Source: an uncultured Clostridia bacterium (GTDB taxonomy: Bacteria > Bacillota > Clostridia > TANB77 > CAG-508). From it: a stretch of DNA of 33,082 nucleotides. Made by a program: the position numbers and the translations under genes. The stretch is from the NCBI GenBank assembly GCA_934141475.1, contig CAKPCG010000020.1:1-33082 (forward strand). Reading direction: 5' to 3'. The notes under the pieces were generated by a model. The model was not told the origin of the DNA, searched no databases, and saw nothing but the letters and a program-made list of their open reading frames with translations. Positions 17,113 through 25,900 of this stretch are shown piece by piece (within the stretch, counting starts at the first letter, position 1; every line of letters begins with the position of its first letter).

Positions 17113-18096
17113 TTATTCTATCATTCTCATTATCTTTTTTACTATATATTTTTTTATCCTTACTAACTTTAAACGTAAATTAAAGCCAAAATTGATTATA
17201 AAATATTTCTTGTAAATGCGATACACAAAGAATTCTCTATTAAAATAAACCTTTTTAGCATCATTTACTTCTTTATCAAAAATATTGTATAAAAACAACT
17301 TCAATTTTTCATTTTGCTTATAAAAAAAATCTTCATCATTAAATACTGGTTCCATAATCATTTTTCTATACTTTTCATCATCATTGTCTATTTCCTTAAC
17401 CACTTTTAACAATTCATCTAAATTATTAAAATTATTACAATTAATAAAAGCTCTCTCATTATATATTTCACCAATTTTAGGATCTCCCCAATATATTGGA
17501 ACAGCATTAGAAGCAAAAGCATCAAATAGTTTTTCGGTGTTATACTCAGGAAATTGTTGGTTTTCACAAGCTATAACAAATTTATATTGTTTTTGAAAAT
17601 TTATTTTATCAATCTTTTTTCTTCCTATTTTTCTTCCTATATTGTTTTTTAATTTTCCACCACAATCTACTTTTTTATATTCATTTAATTTATTTAGAAT
17701 TTCTATTCTTTTTTTACTAAGTTTCATTGCCCCATATACAAACGCGCAGAATTTTTTACTTTCATTATTTTCTGGTTTACGTTTGGTTATAATTTTATAC
17801 ATATCTTCTTCTAATAGCATGTTGTATTTTAAATATCTATCGTCATATTTTATATCATAAAATCCTATTGCATAATCATATAAATCAAAATTTGGTGAAA
17901 TATTTTCTCCTATTACTAAAATTTTTATTGCATTTTTGTATTTAAAATGATTAGTTCCAAAAACTGAACAAAAAATATAATCTGGTTCTTTTGAAATAGT
18001 TACATCATATTTGCTTCTTAAAGTATTTGTTATAATGTTATTTTCCTTATCTATATCCCAAAAATCTATAAAATCTATTTTTATTTTTTTCATCAT
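17113..18096 (-). CDS. Family 10 glycosyltransferase (alpha-1,3/1,4-fucosyltransferase)
   Basis: About 327 residues. The GT10 C-terminal signature is clear: YKFVIACENQQFPEYNTEK, then LFDAFASNAVPIYWGDPKI and ERAFINCNNFNNLDELLKVV. These residues bind GDP-fucose in the family. The start at 18096 (MMKKIKIDFIDFW) is placed eight bases after AAGGA; an ATG at 18117 has no ribosome site. It should move fucose onto GlcNAc-containing acceptors and fits the GDP-fucose genes about 6 kb downstream, with the pilin-like genes between them. The basic C-terminus (RLKLVRIKKYIVKKIMR) could aid membrane contact, as in Helicobacter FucTs. Confidence 0.85.
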   Translation of the reverse strand: MMKKIKIDFIDFWDIDKENNIITNTLRSKYDVTISKEPDYIFCSVFGTNHFKYKNAIKILVIGENISPNFDLYDYAIGFYDIKYDDRYLKYNMLLEEDMYKIITKRKPENNESKKFCAFVYGAMKLSKKRIEILNKLNEYKKVDCGGKLKNNIGRKIGRKKIDKINFQKQYKFVIACENQQFPEYNTEKLFDAFASNAVPIYWGDPKIGEIYNERAFINCNNFNNLDELLKVVKEIDNDDEKYRKMIMEPVFNDEDFFYKQNEKLKLFLYNIFDKEVNDAKKVYFNREFFVYRIYKKYFIINFGFNLRLKLVRIKKYIVKKIMRMIE

Positions 18097-18123
18097 ATTA
18101 ATTTTCCTTTTACACACTTTATC

Positions 18124-18780
18124 TTAAAATATCTCCCTAAGCTCCACAAGCTCATGAATTACATCTATCTCTCCAACTCTTTTACCACTTTCAAGATTTT
18201 TCACATCTCTCCAAACAACTTTCTTAATTCCAGCATTCATAGCACCTTTTACATCTAACTCTAAATTATCTCCCACCATAGCAACTTCATCTAAGCTAAA
18301 ATTACCAACTGCTTGTAAAAAGCTTTCCTTGTAAGGTTTTATATATTTTTCTGCACCATAAAAATGTGTAAAGAATTTTAATATTCCTGCCTTTTCCAAT
18401 CTTCTTTTTTGATCTTCTATATACCAATTAGTAAGTATGGCAAGTTCATATTTTTTTGATAAATATTTAAGTGTTTTATAATCTTCTTCTGGGTATTTTT
18501 CAGGTGCACAGTTTCCAACTTTTTCGCTCCATAAATCCATTATCTCATAAGGTAAGCTTAAATTAAGCTTTTTGTTTATATAGTCAATCATATCATGTTT
18601 TTCAAAATGTGTTGTTTCTATCTCTTTTTCGTATTCCGATTCGGCATCGTTAATTTTTACATATAAATCTTCTGTTTTAGGGTAATTTACAACATCTAAT
18701 GAATCATCAACCACCTTTTCATATTCCTTTTTCCACATTATAAGTGTATTATCTAAATCAAATATTATCCTTTTAATCAT
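18124..18780 (-). CDS. HAD-superfamily hydrolase (YjjG-like phosphatase)
   Basis: A 218-residue haloacid-dehalogenase-type phosphatase. Motif I is IIFDLDNTLIM with the nucleophile Asp, motif II is LAILTNWYIED, motif III Lys lies in EKYIKPYKESFL, and motif IV is VAMVGDNLELDVKGA. A helical cap lies between residues 15 and 90. The closest general match is the YjjG/phosphoglycolate-phosphatase group; the substrate (nucleotide or sugar phosphate) cannot be told. The start follows GAGGAG. It lies 13 bases after nagZ and 27 bases before the GT10 gene, so it is probably in one transcript with both. Confidence 0.85.
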   Translation of the reverse strand: MIKRIIFDLDNTLIMWKKEYEKVVDDSLDVVNYPKTEDLYVKINDAESEYEKEIETTHFEKHDMIDYINKKLNLSLPYEIMDLWSEKVGNCAPEKYPEEDYKTLKYLSKKYELAILTNWYIEDQKRRLEKAGILKFFTHFYGAEKYIKPYKESFLQAVGNFSLDEVAMVGDNLELDVKGAMNAGIKKVVWRDVKNLESGKRVGEIDVIHELVELREIF

Positions 18781-18793
18781 CTTTGCTCCTCTT

Positions 18794-19891
18794 TTATATA
18801 TTTAAACATTTTTTTCTTATTTCTGCTATTCTTTTATTGATTTCTTCAAAGTCTATATCAGCATTATAATCTATATTGTCACTTATACCATATTTTTCTT
18901 TTATTTTTAGTATTCTTTTTACACTCATGTCAATTTTATATTTATTTAATTTTTCATTTTTAGCTAAATCTATAATCTTTAAAATTGCTCTATTTTCATC
19001 ATTTTCATTAAATCTAATAATGCTAATATCGTTTCCTGCTTTAAAAGATTTTACAATTGCTCTTGATGTACCATAAAAATATTTAATGGCATTCATTTTT
19101 AGGTCATCTGAAATTACAAGTCCTCTATAATGATAATTTTTTCTTAAATACTTAGTTATAAATTTTCTCGATAATGAGCATGGATATTTTTCTTTAAATC
19201 CCTTTATTTTTAAATGGCCAACAAGCACTGCATCTGCTCCATTTTCTATTGCATTTTTAAATGGAATCATATCTTCATTTTCTAATTTTTCCATATCTAT
19301 TTTGATTTTTGGAAGTGTAAAATGCGAATCGTCTTTTGTTGCTCCATGTCCTGGAAAATGTTTAATTACTGATATTATATTTTTGGATTTAAATTCATTT
19401 ATTTGAATTAGCCCATATTTACTTACTTTTTCTAAATCTGTTCCAAAACTTCTATCCCCAATTGCTTTTGTCTCATATCTTTTCAAATCTAAAACTGGCG
19501 AAAAATTCATATTAAATCCTGCTTTATTTAAAATGTAGCCCATTATCTCAGCTTCTTCTTTTACTCCCTCGTCACCCATTTTTTCTGCAATATAGTTAGC
19601 AGCTGGCAAATTCAGAAAATCTTTTGGCATACGATTAACTCTTCCACCTTCTTGGTCAATTGATATTAATAATGGTATTTTGTTTTGTTTGTTTAGCTTT
19701 TTTAATTCTTTTATTAAATTTACCATTTCACCATATGTTTTAAAATTTTTTCTATACAGTATAACTCCGCCTATTTTGTATTTTAAAATTAATTTTTCAG
19801 TTCTTTTAGTTATACTGTTTCCTTCAATTCCGGTAATTATCATTTGACCTATTTTTTCTTCTATACTTAACTCATTTATTTCCATACACAT
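18794..19891 (-). CDS. nagZ: Glycoside hydrolase family 3 beta-N-acetylhexosaminidase (NagZ type)
   Basis: A 365-residue single-domain GH3 enzyme expected to remove terminal GlcNAc, most likely from cell-wall fragments in recycling. LLISIDQEGGRVNRMP is the substrate loop, KHFPGHGATKDDSHFTLP carries the His/Asp acid-base dyad of NagZ enzymes, and LVISDDLKMNAI holds the nucleophile Asp. There is no signal peptide, so it is probably cytosolic. AAGGA precedes two close start codons: ATG 19891 (four bases away) and ATG 19885 (ten bases away); either could be used. It probably heads the nagZ-HAD-GT10 operon. The symbol is given by family, as phosphorylases also occur within GH3. Confidence 0.82.
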   Translation of the reverse strand: MCMEINELSIEEKIGQMIITGIEGNSITKRTEKLILKYKIGGVILYRKNFKTYGEMVNLIKELKKLNKQNKIPLLISIDQEGGRVNRMPKDFLNLPAANYIAEKMGDEGVKEEAEIMGYILNKAGFNMNFSPVLDLKRYETKAIGDRSFGTDLEKVSKYGLIQINEFKSKNIISVIKHFPGHGATKDDSHFTLPKIKIDMEKLENEDMIPFKNAIENGADAVLVGHLKIKGFKEKYPCSLSRKFITKYLRKNYHYRGLVISDDLKMNAIKYFYGTSRAIVKSFKAGNDISIIRFNENDENRAILKIIDLAKNEKLNKYKIDMSVKRILKIKEKYGISDNIDYNADIDFEEINKRIAEIRKKCLNI

Positions 19892-19980
19892 AAAATCCTT
19901 ACTTTTAGATTATTCTATTTGAATCGGGTTTCATTTCCAAATCTATATTTTGCTATATATTTTATATCATAAAAACTTAT

Positions 19981-20020
19981 AAAAATAAATAGCAATTTTT
20001 AAAAACTGCTATTTATTTTT
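19981..20020 (-). terminator. Intrinsic terminator after ileS
   Basis: Perfect 14-base arms (19981-19994 and 20007-20020) with a 12-base loop lie two bases after the ileS stop. The 3' arm ends in a U tract. Confidence 0.85.
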
Positions 20021-20022
20021 TA

Positions 20023-23000
20023 TTATACAATTTCAACATAAATATCTAATTTTTCACCATTAATAGGTGTATTTACATATTCTTTTCCTTCTACATTATA
20101 TAGAACTTCTTTTGCTAATGTATCATGTTTTATAATATCTTCATATTTTTTAACAACCGCTTCTAAAGTATCATTTCCTGCTATATAAAGATTAATGTTA
20201 TTCATAACCTCAAAACCTTTATCTTTTCTCATGTTTTGAACCTTAGATAAAATTTCTCTTAAATATCCTTCTTCTCTTAATTCTGGTGTAATTTCTGTTT
20301 CTATAACAACACCAATTTCTCCAGTTCCACTAAATGCAAAGCTTTCTTTTCCTTGCATTGTTACTAATAGATTATCTTTAGAAAGTGGTATTTGAACATC
20401 ACCAATTTCAATATATTCTATATTTCCAGCTTCTACACTAGTTGCTAATTCCATTTGATTAAACTCTGATATTTTTTGTTTAATTTCTGGAATTAATCTT
20501 CCATATTCTTTTCCAAGTACTGGAAGATTTGGTTTTATTTCAAAATCGACATAATCTTTCATGTCTGCACCTAGTATAACTTCTTTTACATTTAATTCTT
20601 CTTTTACTATATCACTATAATATTCTGGAAGATTTTTTACAGATATAAGCATTTTTGACAATGGTTGTCTATTCTTTATATTTACAGAATTTCTGCTACT
20701 ACGTCCTAATTTTACTATAGTATATGCTAAATCCATTTCTTCTTCTAGTTTTTTATCTATTTCACTTTTATTTACTTCTGGCCATGAACATAAATGAATA
20801 CTTTCTGTAGCATTTTTATCTAATCCTACAACTAAATTTTGATAAATTTCTTCTGTCATAAATGGTATAAATGGTGCTGAGATTTTACATAGTGTAACTA
20901 ATACTCTATATAATGTAACATATGCTCCAATTTTATCATCTGTTAACTGAGTACCCCAGAATCTTTCACGATTTCTACGTACATACCAATTTGAAAGTCT
21001 ATCTGTAAATGATTCTATTTGTATACTGCTACTTGTTATGTCGTATTTTTCAAGTTTTTCATCTACTTCTTTTACTAAAGTATTTAATTCAGAAATTATC
21101 CATTTATCCATTATATTGCTTGATTTGAAATCTTTGTAATCTAGTGGATTAAATTTGTCTATTTCTGCATATAAAACATAGAAAGAATAAACATTCCATA
21201 ATGTTGCTAAAAATCCTCTTTGAGTTTCTTGTACATTTTCTAATGATAATCTTGTTGGAAGCCATGGTGCTGAACATGTATAGAAATGCCAACGAGTTGC
21301 ATCTGCTCCTGCTGTATCTAATAATAAGAATGGATCTACTCCGTTTTTCTTAGATTTAGACATTTTTTGTCCTTTGCCATCTAAAACGTGTCCTAAAACT
21401 ATACAGTTTTCAAAAGGTGATTTTCCAAATAGTGCTGTTCCTATTGCTGTTAATGTATAGAACCAACCTCTTGTTTGATCAACCGCTTCTGAAATAAATC
21501 CAGCTGGAAATTCCTTTTCAAATAAATCTTTATTTTCAAATGGATAATGTAATTGTGCAAATGGCATAGAACCAGAATCAAACCAACAATCTATTACTTC
21601 CTTAAATCTTGTCATTTCTTTTCCGCAATCTGGACATTTTAAATGAACATTGTCTATATAAGGTTTATGTAATTCTATATCATCTGGGCAATTTATAGCT
21701 TTTTCTTTTAATTCTTCAATTGAACCTATACATTCTAAATGTCCACACTCACATTTCCATACTGGAAGAGGTGTTCCCCAATATCTATCTCTTGAAATCC
21801 CCCAATCGATAACATTTTCCAAGAATTTTCCAAATCTTCCTGTACGAATTGTATCTGGATACCAATTTACTTTATTATTGTTTGCTACTAATTCGTCTCT
21901 TAAGCTAGACATTTTTACAAACCAGCTTTCTTTTGGATAATAAAGAAGTGGTGTATCACATCTCCAACAGTGTGGATATGAATGCATGTGTTTTTCCTTA
22001 GAGAATAATTTATTTTCTTCTTTTAACCATTTACATATATCTTCATTGCAATCTCTTACAAATCTTCCTGCCCATGGTGTTACTTCTTCTACAAATTTTC
22101 CAGATTTATCTACTAAGTTTACGAATGCAATATTATTTTGTTTTGCAACTAAACTATCATCTTCACCATAAGCTGGTGCAATGTGAACTATTCCTGTACC
22201 ATCTGTTAATGTTACGTAATCTCCATGAATTACAACAAATGCTTTACCATCTGGTTTAGCAAATGGCATTAATTGTTCATATTCTGTGCCTAATAATTCT
22301 TCACCTTTAAATTCTCTTACAAGTTCATATTCTTTGTCTTTTAAAACAGAAGATATTAAATCTTTAGCTAAAATATAATTTTCGAATTTTTGTTCTTCAT
22401 CGTTTCCAACATTTACTTTAATTTCTGTATATGTATATGATTTATTTACACATAAAGCTAAGTTAGATGGAAGTGTCCAAGGTGTAGTTGTCCACGCTAA
22501 AATATACGTATTTTCTTTTCCTTTTACTTTAAATTTTGCAATACATGTTAAATCTTTAACATCTTTATATCCTTGTGCAACTTCATGTGATGAAAGAGCA
22601 GTTCCACATCTTGGGCAATAAGGCATTACCTTATGTCCTTCATATAAAAGTCCTTTTTTCCATAATTCTTTTAAAGCCCACCAAACAGATTCTATATAAT
22701 CATTATGGTATGTAACATATGGATTTTCCATATCTACCCAATATCCAACTTGATTTGTCATTTTTTCCCAAACATGAACATATTGGAATACACTTTCTTT
22801 ACATTCTTTAACAAACTTTTCTACTCCATAATCTTCTATTTGTTCTTTTCCAGAAATTCCAAGTTTCTTTTCAATTTCTAATTCTACTGGAAGACCATGT
22901 GTATCCCATCCTGCTTTACGAGGTACATAATATCCTTTCATAACTTTGTATCTTGGAATTATGTCTTTCATAACTCTTGTCTCTATATGTCCTACGTGTG

Positions 23001-23160
23001 GCATTCCATTTGCTGTTGGAGGTCCATCATAAAACATGAAATATTTTTTTCCTTCATTTTTATTAAAGTTCTTTTTTATAATGTCTTTTTCCTTCCATAG
23101 TTTAGCTACGTTTTTTTCCATACCTACATAGCCTTCAGGTAATTCTACTTTTTTGTACAT
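20023..23160 (-). CDS. ileS: Isoleucyl-tRNA synthetase (long, eukaryote-like type)
   Basis: IleS charges tRNA-Ile. The protein is about 1,045 residues. FMFYDGPPTANGMPHVGH contains the HIGH-type motif, GWDTHGLPVELEIEK follows, WTTTPWTLPSNLALC is in the editing domain, CPRCGTALSSHEVAQGYKD and CPDCGKEMTRFKEVIDCWF carry metal-binding cysteines, and KGQKMSKSKKN is the KMSKS loop. The pattern and length fit the second IleS class, which in other species is less sensitive to mupirocin (family knowledge, not shown here). The ATG at 23160 lies eight bases after TAAGGAG; a GTG at 23169 overlaps that site. It is the second gene after DUF1653 under an Ile-specific T-box leader. Confidence 0.97.
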   Translation of the reverse strand: MYKKVELPEGYVGMEKNVAKLWKEKDIIKKNFNKNEGKKYFMFYDGPPTANGMPHVGHIETRVMKDIIPRYKVMKGYYVPRKAGWDTHGLPVELEIEKKLGISGKEQIEDYGVEKFVKECKESVFQYVHVWEKMTNQVGYWVDMENPYVTYHNDYIESVWWALKELWKKGLLYEGHKVMPYCPRCGTALSSHEVAQGYKDVKDLTCIAKFKVKGKENTYILAWTTTPWTLPSNLALCVNKSYTYTEIKVNVGNDEEQKFENYILAKDLISSVLKDKEYELVREFKGEELLGTEYEQLMPFAKPDGKAFVVIHGDYVTLTDGTGIVHIAPAYGEDDSLVAKQNNIAFVNLVDKSGKFVEEVTPWAGRFVRDCNEDICKWLKEENKLFSKEKHMHSYPHCWRCDTPLLYYPKESWFVKMSSLRDELVANNNKVNWYPDTIRTGRFGKFLENVIDWGISRDRYWGTPLPVWKCECGHLECIGSIEELKEKAINCPDDIELHKPYIDNVHLKCPDCGKEMTRFKEVIDCWFDSGSMPFAQLHYPFENKDLFEKEFPAGFISEAVDQTRGWFYTLTAIGTALFGKSPFENCIVLGHVLDGKGQKMSKSKKNGVDPFLLLDTAGADATRWHFYTCSAPWLPTRLSLENVQETQRGFLATLWNVYSFYVLYAEIDKFNPLDYKDFKSSNIMDKWIISELNTLVKEVDEKLEKYDITSSSIQIESFTDRLSNWYVRRNRERFWGTQLTDDKIGAYVTLYRVLVTLCKISAPFIPFMTEEIYQNLVVGLDKNATESIHLCSWPEVNKSEIDKKLEEEMDLAYTIVKLGRSSRNSVNIKNRQPLSKMLISVKNLPEYYSDIVKEELNVKEVILGADMKDYVDFEIKPNLPVLGKEYGRLIPEIKQKISEFNQMELATSVEAGNIEYIEIGDVQIPLSKDNLLVTMQGKESFAFSGTGEIGVVIETEITPELREEGYLREILSKVQNMRKDKGFEVMNNINLYIAGNDTLEAVVKKYEDIIKHDTLAKEVLYNVEGKEYVNTPINGEKLDIYVEIV

Positions 23161-23218
23161 AATTTTCACTCCTTACTGTTATTTTTATTTTAGTTTTATT
23201 TATTTTAGATTTTTATAT

Positions 23219-23500
23219 CTATTTTTTTGCTACACTTTCTATTGTTTGCAATTCAAATCTATATTTTTGCTTTACATCTGGATATTTCTGGTGGTCAACT
23301 TCGGATAAAAACATATCTTTTGGTCTTACCCATAATCCGCCATCTTCATACAACTTTCTATATATTACCATTTCTTCTTTTGTTTCAGAATATTTTGCAA
23401 CCTCTTCTACTAAGTAGTAATCTCCTTTAAAATGTTTGTAAATTCCGCCTATTTTAAGTTCGCGTTCCATTTTATTATTTTCTTTTTGGGCTAAATCCAA
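23219..23500 (-). CDS. DUF1653 domain protein
   Basis: A 93-residue protein of unknown function. GGIYKHFKGDYYLVEEVAKY, SETKEEMVIYRKLYEDG and GLWVRPKDMFLSEV cover the whole DUF1653 domain, a small beta-rich fold. The start is most likely TTG at 23500, seven to eight bases after AAGGAGG; the next in-frame ATG (23470) has no ribosome site, and an upstream ATG (23551) lies within the T-box terminator. It lies between the Ile T-box and ileS, so its amount should rise with uncharged tRNA-Ile. Whether it has any role in translation is open. Confidence 0.82.
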   Translation of the reverse strand: MDLAQKENNKMERELKIGGIYKHFKGDYYLVEEVAKYSETKEEMVIYRKLYEDGGLWVRPKDMFLSEVDHQKYPDVKQKYRFELQTIESVAKK

Positions 23501-23532
23501 TTTGTATCCCTCCTTTTTATTTTCAAATACAA

Positions 23533-23815
23533 AAACAATCCATTTCATCATTTTAGGACGAAATGGATTGTTTCCGCGGTACCACCTAAGTTAGTAACCT
23601 ATTTATATATTTTGCTGAATTAGTTACTCTCTTTATTTATCTTTTAACGCAAGATACACGGCATAACTTACTTATTTTTCTGCTACGCAACTATTAAGGT
23701 GATAATTAAGATTTTAATCTTATGGCTTTTTGCCAAAATAATTTTTACTTACTTTGCTCTCAGCATTTGCAAAGCTCTCTGAAAGATATTTTATTATTTA
23801 TGTTGTCCTTAATAT
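23533..23815 (-). promoter_or_regulatory. T-box riboswitch leader, isoleucine specific
   Basis: Read on the minus strand, the leader opens with UAUUAAGG (23807-23814), which pairs with CCUUAAUA (23692-23699) to close Stem I. The specifier AUC (Ile) lies at 23701-23703, just before the 3' strand of that stem. Stem I also holds the AGAGAG and GCUGAGAG elements. The T-box sequence AGGUGGUACCGCGG is exact (23574-23587). A terminator with perfect 14-base arms (23533-23546, 23560-23573) and a U tract follows directly. Uncharged tRNA-Ile should favour the antiterminator and turn on DUF1653-ileS. Confidence 0.95.
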
Positions 23816-23837
23816 TGTTTTTTTATATTCTTTGGAT

Positions 23838-23866
23838 ATATTATCATATTTTTTTCTTTTTTTCAA
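23838..23866 (-). promoter_or_regulatory. Promoter of the T-box-DUF1653-ileS operon
   Basis: TTGAAA (23861-23866), a 17-base spacer and TAATAT (23838-23843) with an upstream TGA that makes it an extended -10. The start point would fall shortly before Stem I of the T-box. Confidence 0.75.
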
Positions 23867-24078
23867 TAGCTAAATTGTATTTTTTTTTTTTTGATTTCCT
23901 TTTTTATCCATGAATGGCATATCATTATTTTCGAAATTAAATCAACTATATAGATATTAGTCTATCAATTGACTCCTTTCTTTTTTATTTTACATATTAA
24001 ATTTTTCGCAAAACAAATCTGCTTTATATGCTTTAAATTTCATATTAATATATTTTTTAGAATTTTATCATATATGCC
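23867..24078 (-). other. AT-rich spacer without recognised features
   Basis: This stretch lies between the ileS operon promoter and the terminator of the M23 gene. It is made of T-rich runs. I see no open frame with a ribosome site, no repeat pair and no RNA motif in it. Confidence 0.5.
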
Positions 24079-24079
24079 A

Positions 24080-24125
24080 AAAAAAAATAAAGCACATAAA
24101 CATTTTTATATGCCTTATTTTTTTG
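24080..24125 (-). terminator. Intrinsic terminator after the M23 protein gene
   Basis: An 11-pair stem with two G-U pairs (24109-24119 with 24086-24096) is extended by an A/T run on each side and ends in a long U tract on the minus strand. It starts about 10 bases after the stop at 24136. Confidence 0.7.
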
Positions 24126-24135
24126 TTTAATTTCT

Positions 24136-24999
24136 TTAAAATGAAATAAGTGTTGTTGGATTTAAATAATTTCCATCTTTTATTATTTCAAAATGAAGAT
24201 GATAATCATCGCTTATCTCAAATGTTGCGCTATTTCCTACAGTTCCTATAGTCTGACCCATCTCAATTTTTTCTCCTTCAACTACGTATTCTGCAGTTAA
24301 AAGATTTGCATATACAGTTTTATATCCATTTTCGTGATTTACTATAACTGTTAAACCATATCTTGGGTCATTTTTTATTGATTCAACTGTACCTGCTAAT
24401 GCACATTTTATAACAGATGTTTTATCTGCTTTTATATCTACACCATTATGAGTTACCCATTCTTCTAATGTATCTGAATATACCAATGTATCTAATGCAA
24501 AATCTCTTAAAATTTCACCATTAATAGGAGCTGAAAATTTTACTTCTTCTGTAGATTTTACTGTTTCTTGATTTTGCTTATTAGTCTCTATATTATTTTC
24601 TTTTGTAGTGTTTTCATTTTTTGTCTTATTTGAACTTTTTGTTTCATTATTTGTATTTATTGTGTTTGTAGTTGTTGTATTTTTATAAGTATTAGTCTTA
24701 CTTTCTGTATTATTCATTTTTGTTTCATTCTTATTTTCTACACTATTTGTTGCCAAATCCTTTTCCGATTCATTTTTTGACTTTCCAATATCTATACTTA
24801 CTGTTTTTGAATCATCATTTTCATTTTTAGCTATTTCACCTACTTGTTGTTCAATTGTTCCATCATTTTGTGACTTTGAACTGTTTAAATTTAATAAATA
24901 TACTATTAAAGATGCCATAAGCATTACAATTATAGCAATTCCTACTAATATCATCCCTATTGTTATTTTCTCTTCATTTTCTTTAAAATGCACTCCCAT
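24136..24999 (-). CDS. Membrane-anchored M23 (LytM) peptidase, SpoIIQ-like
   Basis: A 287-residue protein with a short cytoplasmic end, one membrane helix (ITIGMILVGIAIIVMLMAS, about 12-36), an Asn/Thr/Lys/Ser-rich linker (about 40-150), and a C-terminal LytM domain. In that domain THNGVDIKAD supplies a metal-binding His and Asp and YHLHFEIIKDG the late His, so the zinc site looks intact, unlike B. subtilis SpoIIQ but as in clostridial SpoIIQ. It may act in cell-wall cleavage or the forespore-mother cell channel; the sporulation link is inference because no SpoIIIA genes are in view. The start follows AAGGAGG, which lies in one arm of an inverted repeat. Confidence 0.8.
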   Translation of the reverse strand: MGVHFKENEEKITIGMILVGIAIIVMLMASLIVYLLNLNSSKSQNDGTIEQQVGEIAKNENDDSKTVSIDIGKSKNESEKDLATNSVENKNETKMNNTESKTNTYKNTTTTNTINTNNETKSSNKTKNENTTKENNIETNKQNQETVKSTEEVKFSAPINGEILRDFALDTLVYSDTLEEWVTHNGVDIKADKTSVIKCALAGTVESIKNDPRYGLTVIVNHENGYKTVYANLLTAEYVVEGEKIEMGQTIGTVGNSATFEISDDYHLHFEIIKDGNYLNPTTLISF

Positions 25000-25007
25000 A
25001 TAATCCT

Positions 25008-25046
25008 CCTTAAAATTTAACTAATGATATTATTTACATTTTAAGG
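25008..25046 (-). repeat. Inverted repeat covering the ribosome site of the M23 gene
   Basis: Nine-base arms (25008-25016 and 25038-25046) are perfectly complementary, and the arm next to the gene contains the AAGG of AAGGAGG. Folding of the mRNA would mask translation of the M23 gene. The stem is AT-rich, so it is weak. Confidence 0.45.
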
Positions 25047-25061
25047 AATTTTATACTTTTT

Positions 25062-25859
25062 TTATATTATTATATTGTTAATTTCCTCTGGTTTGTTTGA
25101 TATGTATAAATCAGCTATATCTTTTTTGTTAAAATTTTCAAATTTTTTTTGATTGCAAAAATCATAAATACTACTTCCTTCAATCAGCTTTATTTCAAAA
25201 TCATTAACAATTTTTCCATTAAATCTTTTTTTATTAATTTTATTTTTTTCAAATAAATCTATTAAAAGTGCATTTTCATATATATAATATTTGTTCAAAA
25301 TTTCTTCGGGAAAATCTATATTTAAAATGACATTAGAACTTGAAAGTGCTTTTTTCTTATTGTTCGTTAATGTTATTATAATCCCATTTTCATTCCATAG
25401 CCTGTCTTTTATATTTTTAAAAAAACAGATATTATTTGTTACTACATTTAGCGTCTTGAATTCTTTAGATAAATAATTAATTATATTTAAAACATATGTA
25501 CTTATTTGATTTGCCATTATACTTATTCTGCTATTTTTAGGTTCTATATTTTTTTCTTTACACTCTTTTAATAAAATTTTTAACAATAACTTTTCTTTTA
25601 AAATATCACCATTAACTATTTTAAAATTATTACTATCTAAATAATTTAAAAATAACTGATTTTCTTTTAATTTTTCAGATATTACAATGCTATTTACACT
25701 ATTTTTTTGTAATATTTTTTCTATTTCTTTTGCTATTTTTATTTCTTTTCCAGTTATGTTATGTAATATTAATATAAAATCATCTTCAACTTCTATTTTT
25801 TTAAATAAAGTCTTAAAAAAATTATTCTTTACATTTTGGTCAATAAAAAAAACTTGCAT
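25062..25859 (-). CDS. Uncharacterised protein with a possible Rossmann-like core
   Basis: I do not recognise this roughly 265-residue protein. It has no signal peptide or membrane helix. Alternating beta/alpha patterns are visible (DDFILILHNITGKEIKIA, NSIVISEKL, RISIMANQIS, TLNVVTNNI, NGIIITLTNNKK, SSNVILNIDFPEEI), which would fit a nucleotide- or cofactor-binding alpha/beta fold. It lies between greA and the M23 gene, all read in the same direction. Start chosen at 25859 (MQVFFIDQN) after GGGTGA; the ATG at 25871 has no ribosome site. The start codon lies inside the 3' arm of a terminator-like hairpin. It could belong to the sporulation or envelope neighbourhood, but nothing in the sequence proves this. 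Confidence 0.65.
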   Translation of the reverse strand: MQVFFIDQNVKNNFFKTLFKKIEVEDDFILILHNITGKEIKIAKEIEKILQKNSVNSIVISEKLKENQLFLNYLDSNNFKIVNGDILKEKLLLKILLKECKEKNIEPKNSRISIMANQISTYVLNIINYLSKEFKTLNVVTNNICFFKNIKDRLWNENGIIITLTNNKKKALSSSNVILNIDFPEEILNKYYIYENALLIDLFEKNKINKKRFNGKIVNDFEIKLIEGSSIYDFCNQKKFENFNKKDIADLYISNKPEEINNIII

Positions 25860-25889
25860 AATTTCACCCATCTAAAATATATGCAAGTT
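25851..25889 (-). terminator. Terminator-like hairpin between greA and the next gene, overlapping that gene's start codon
   Basis: Ten-base arms (25851-25860, 25880-25889) pair perfectly on the minus strand and are followed by a run of Us. It begins about 12 bases after the greA stop and includes the ATG at 25859 in its 3' arm. It could end greA transcripts and, when passed, hinder translation of the following gene. Confidence 0.55.
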
Positions 25890-25900
25890 CTTTTATTTTA

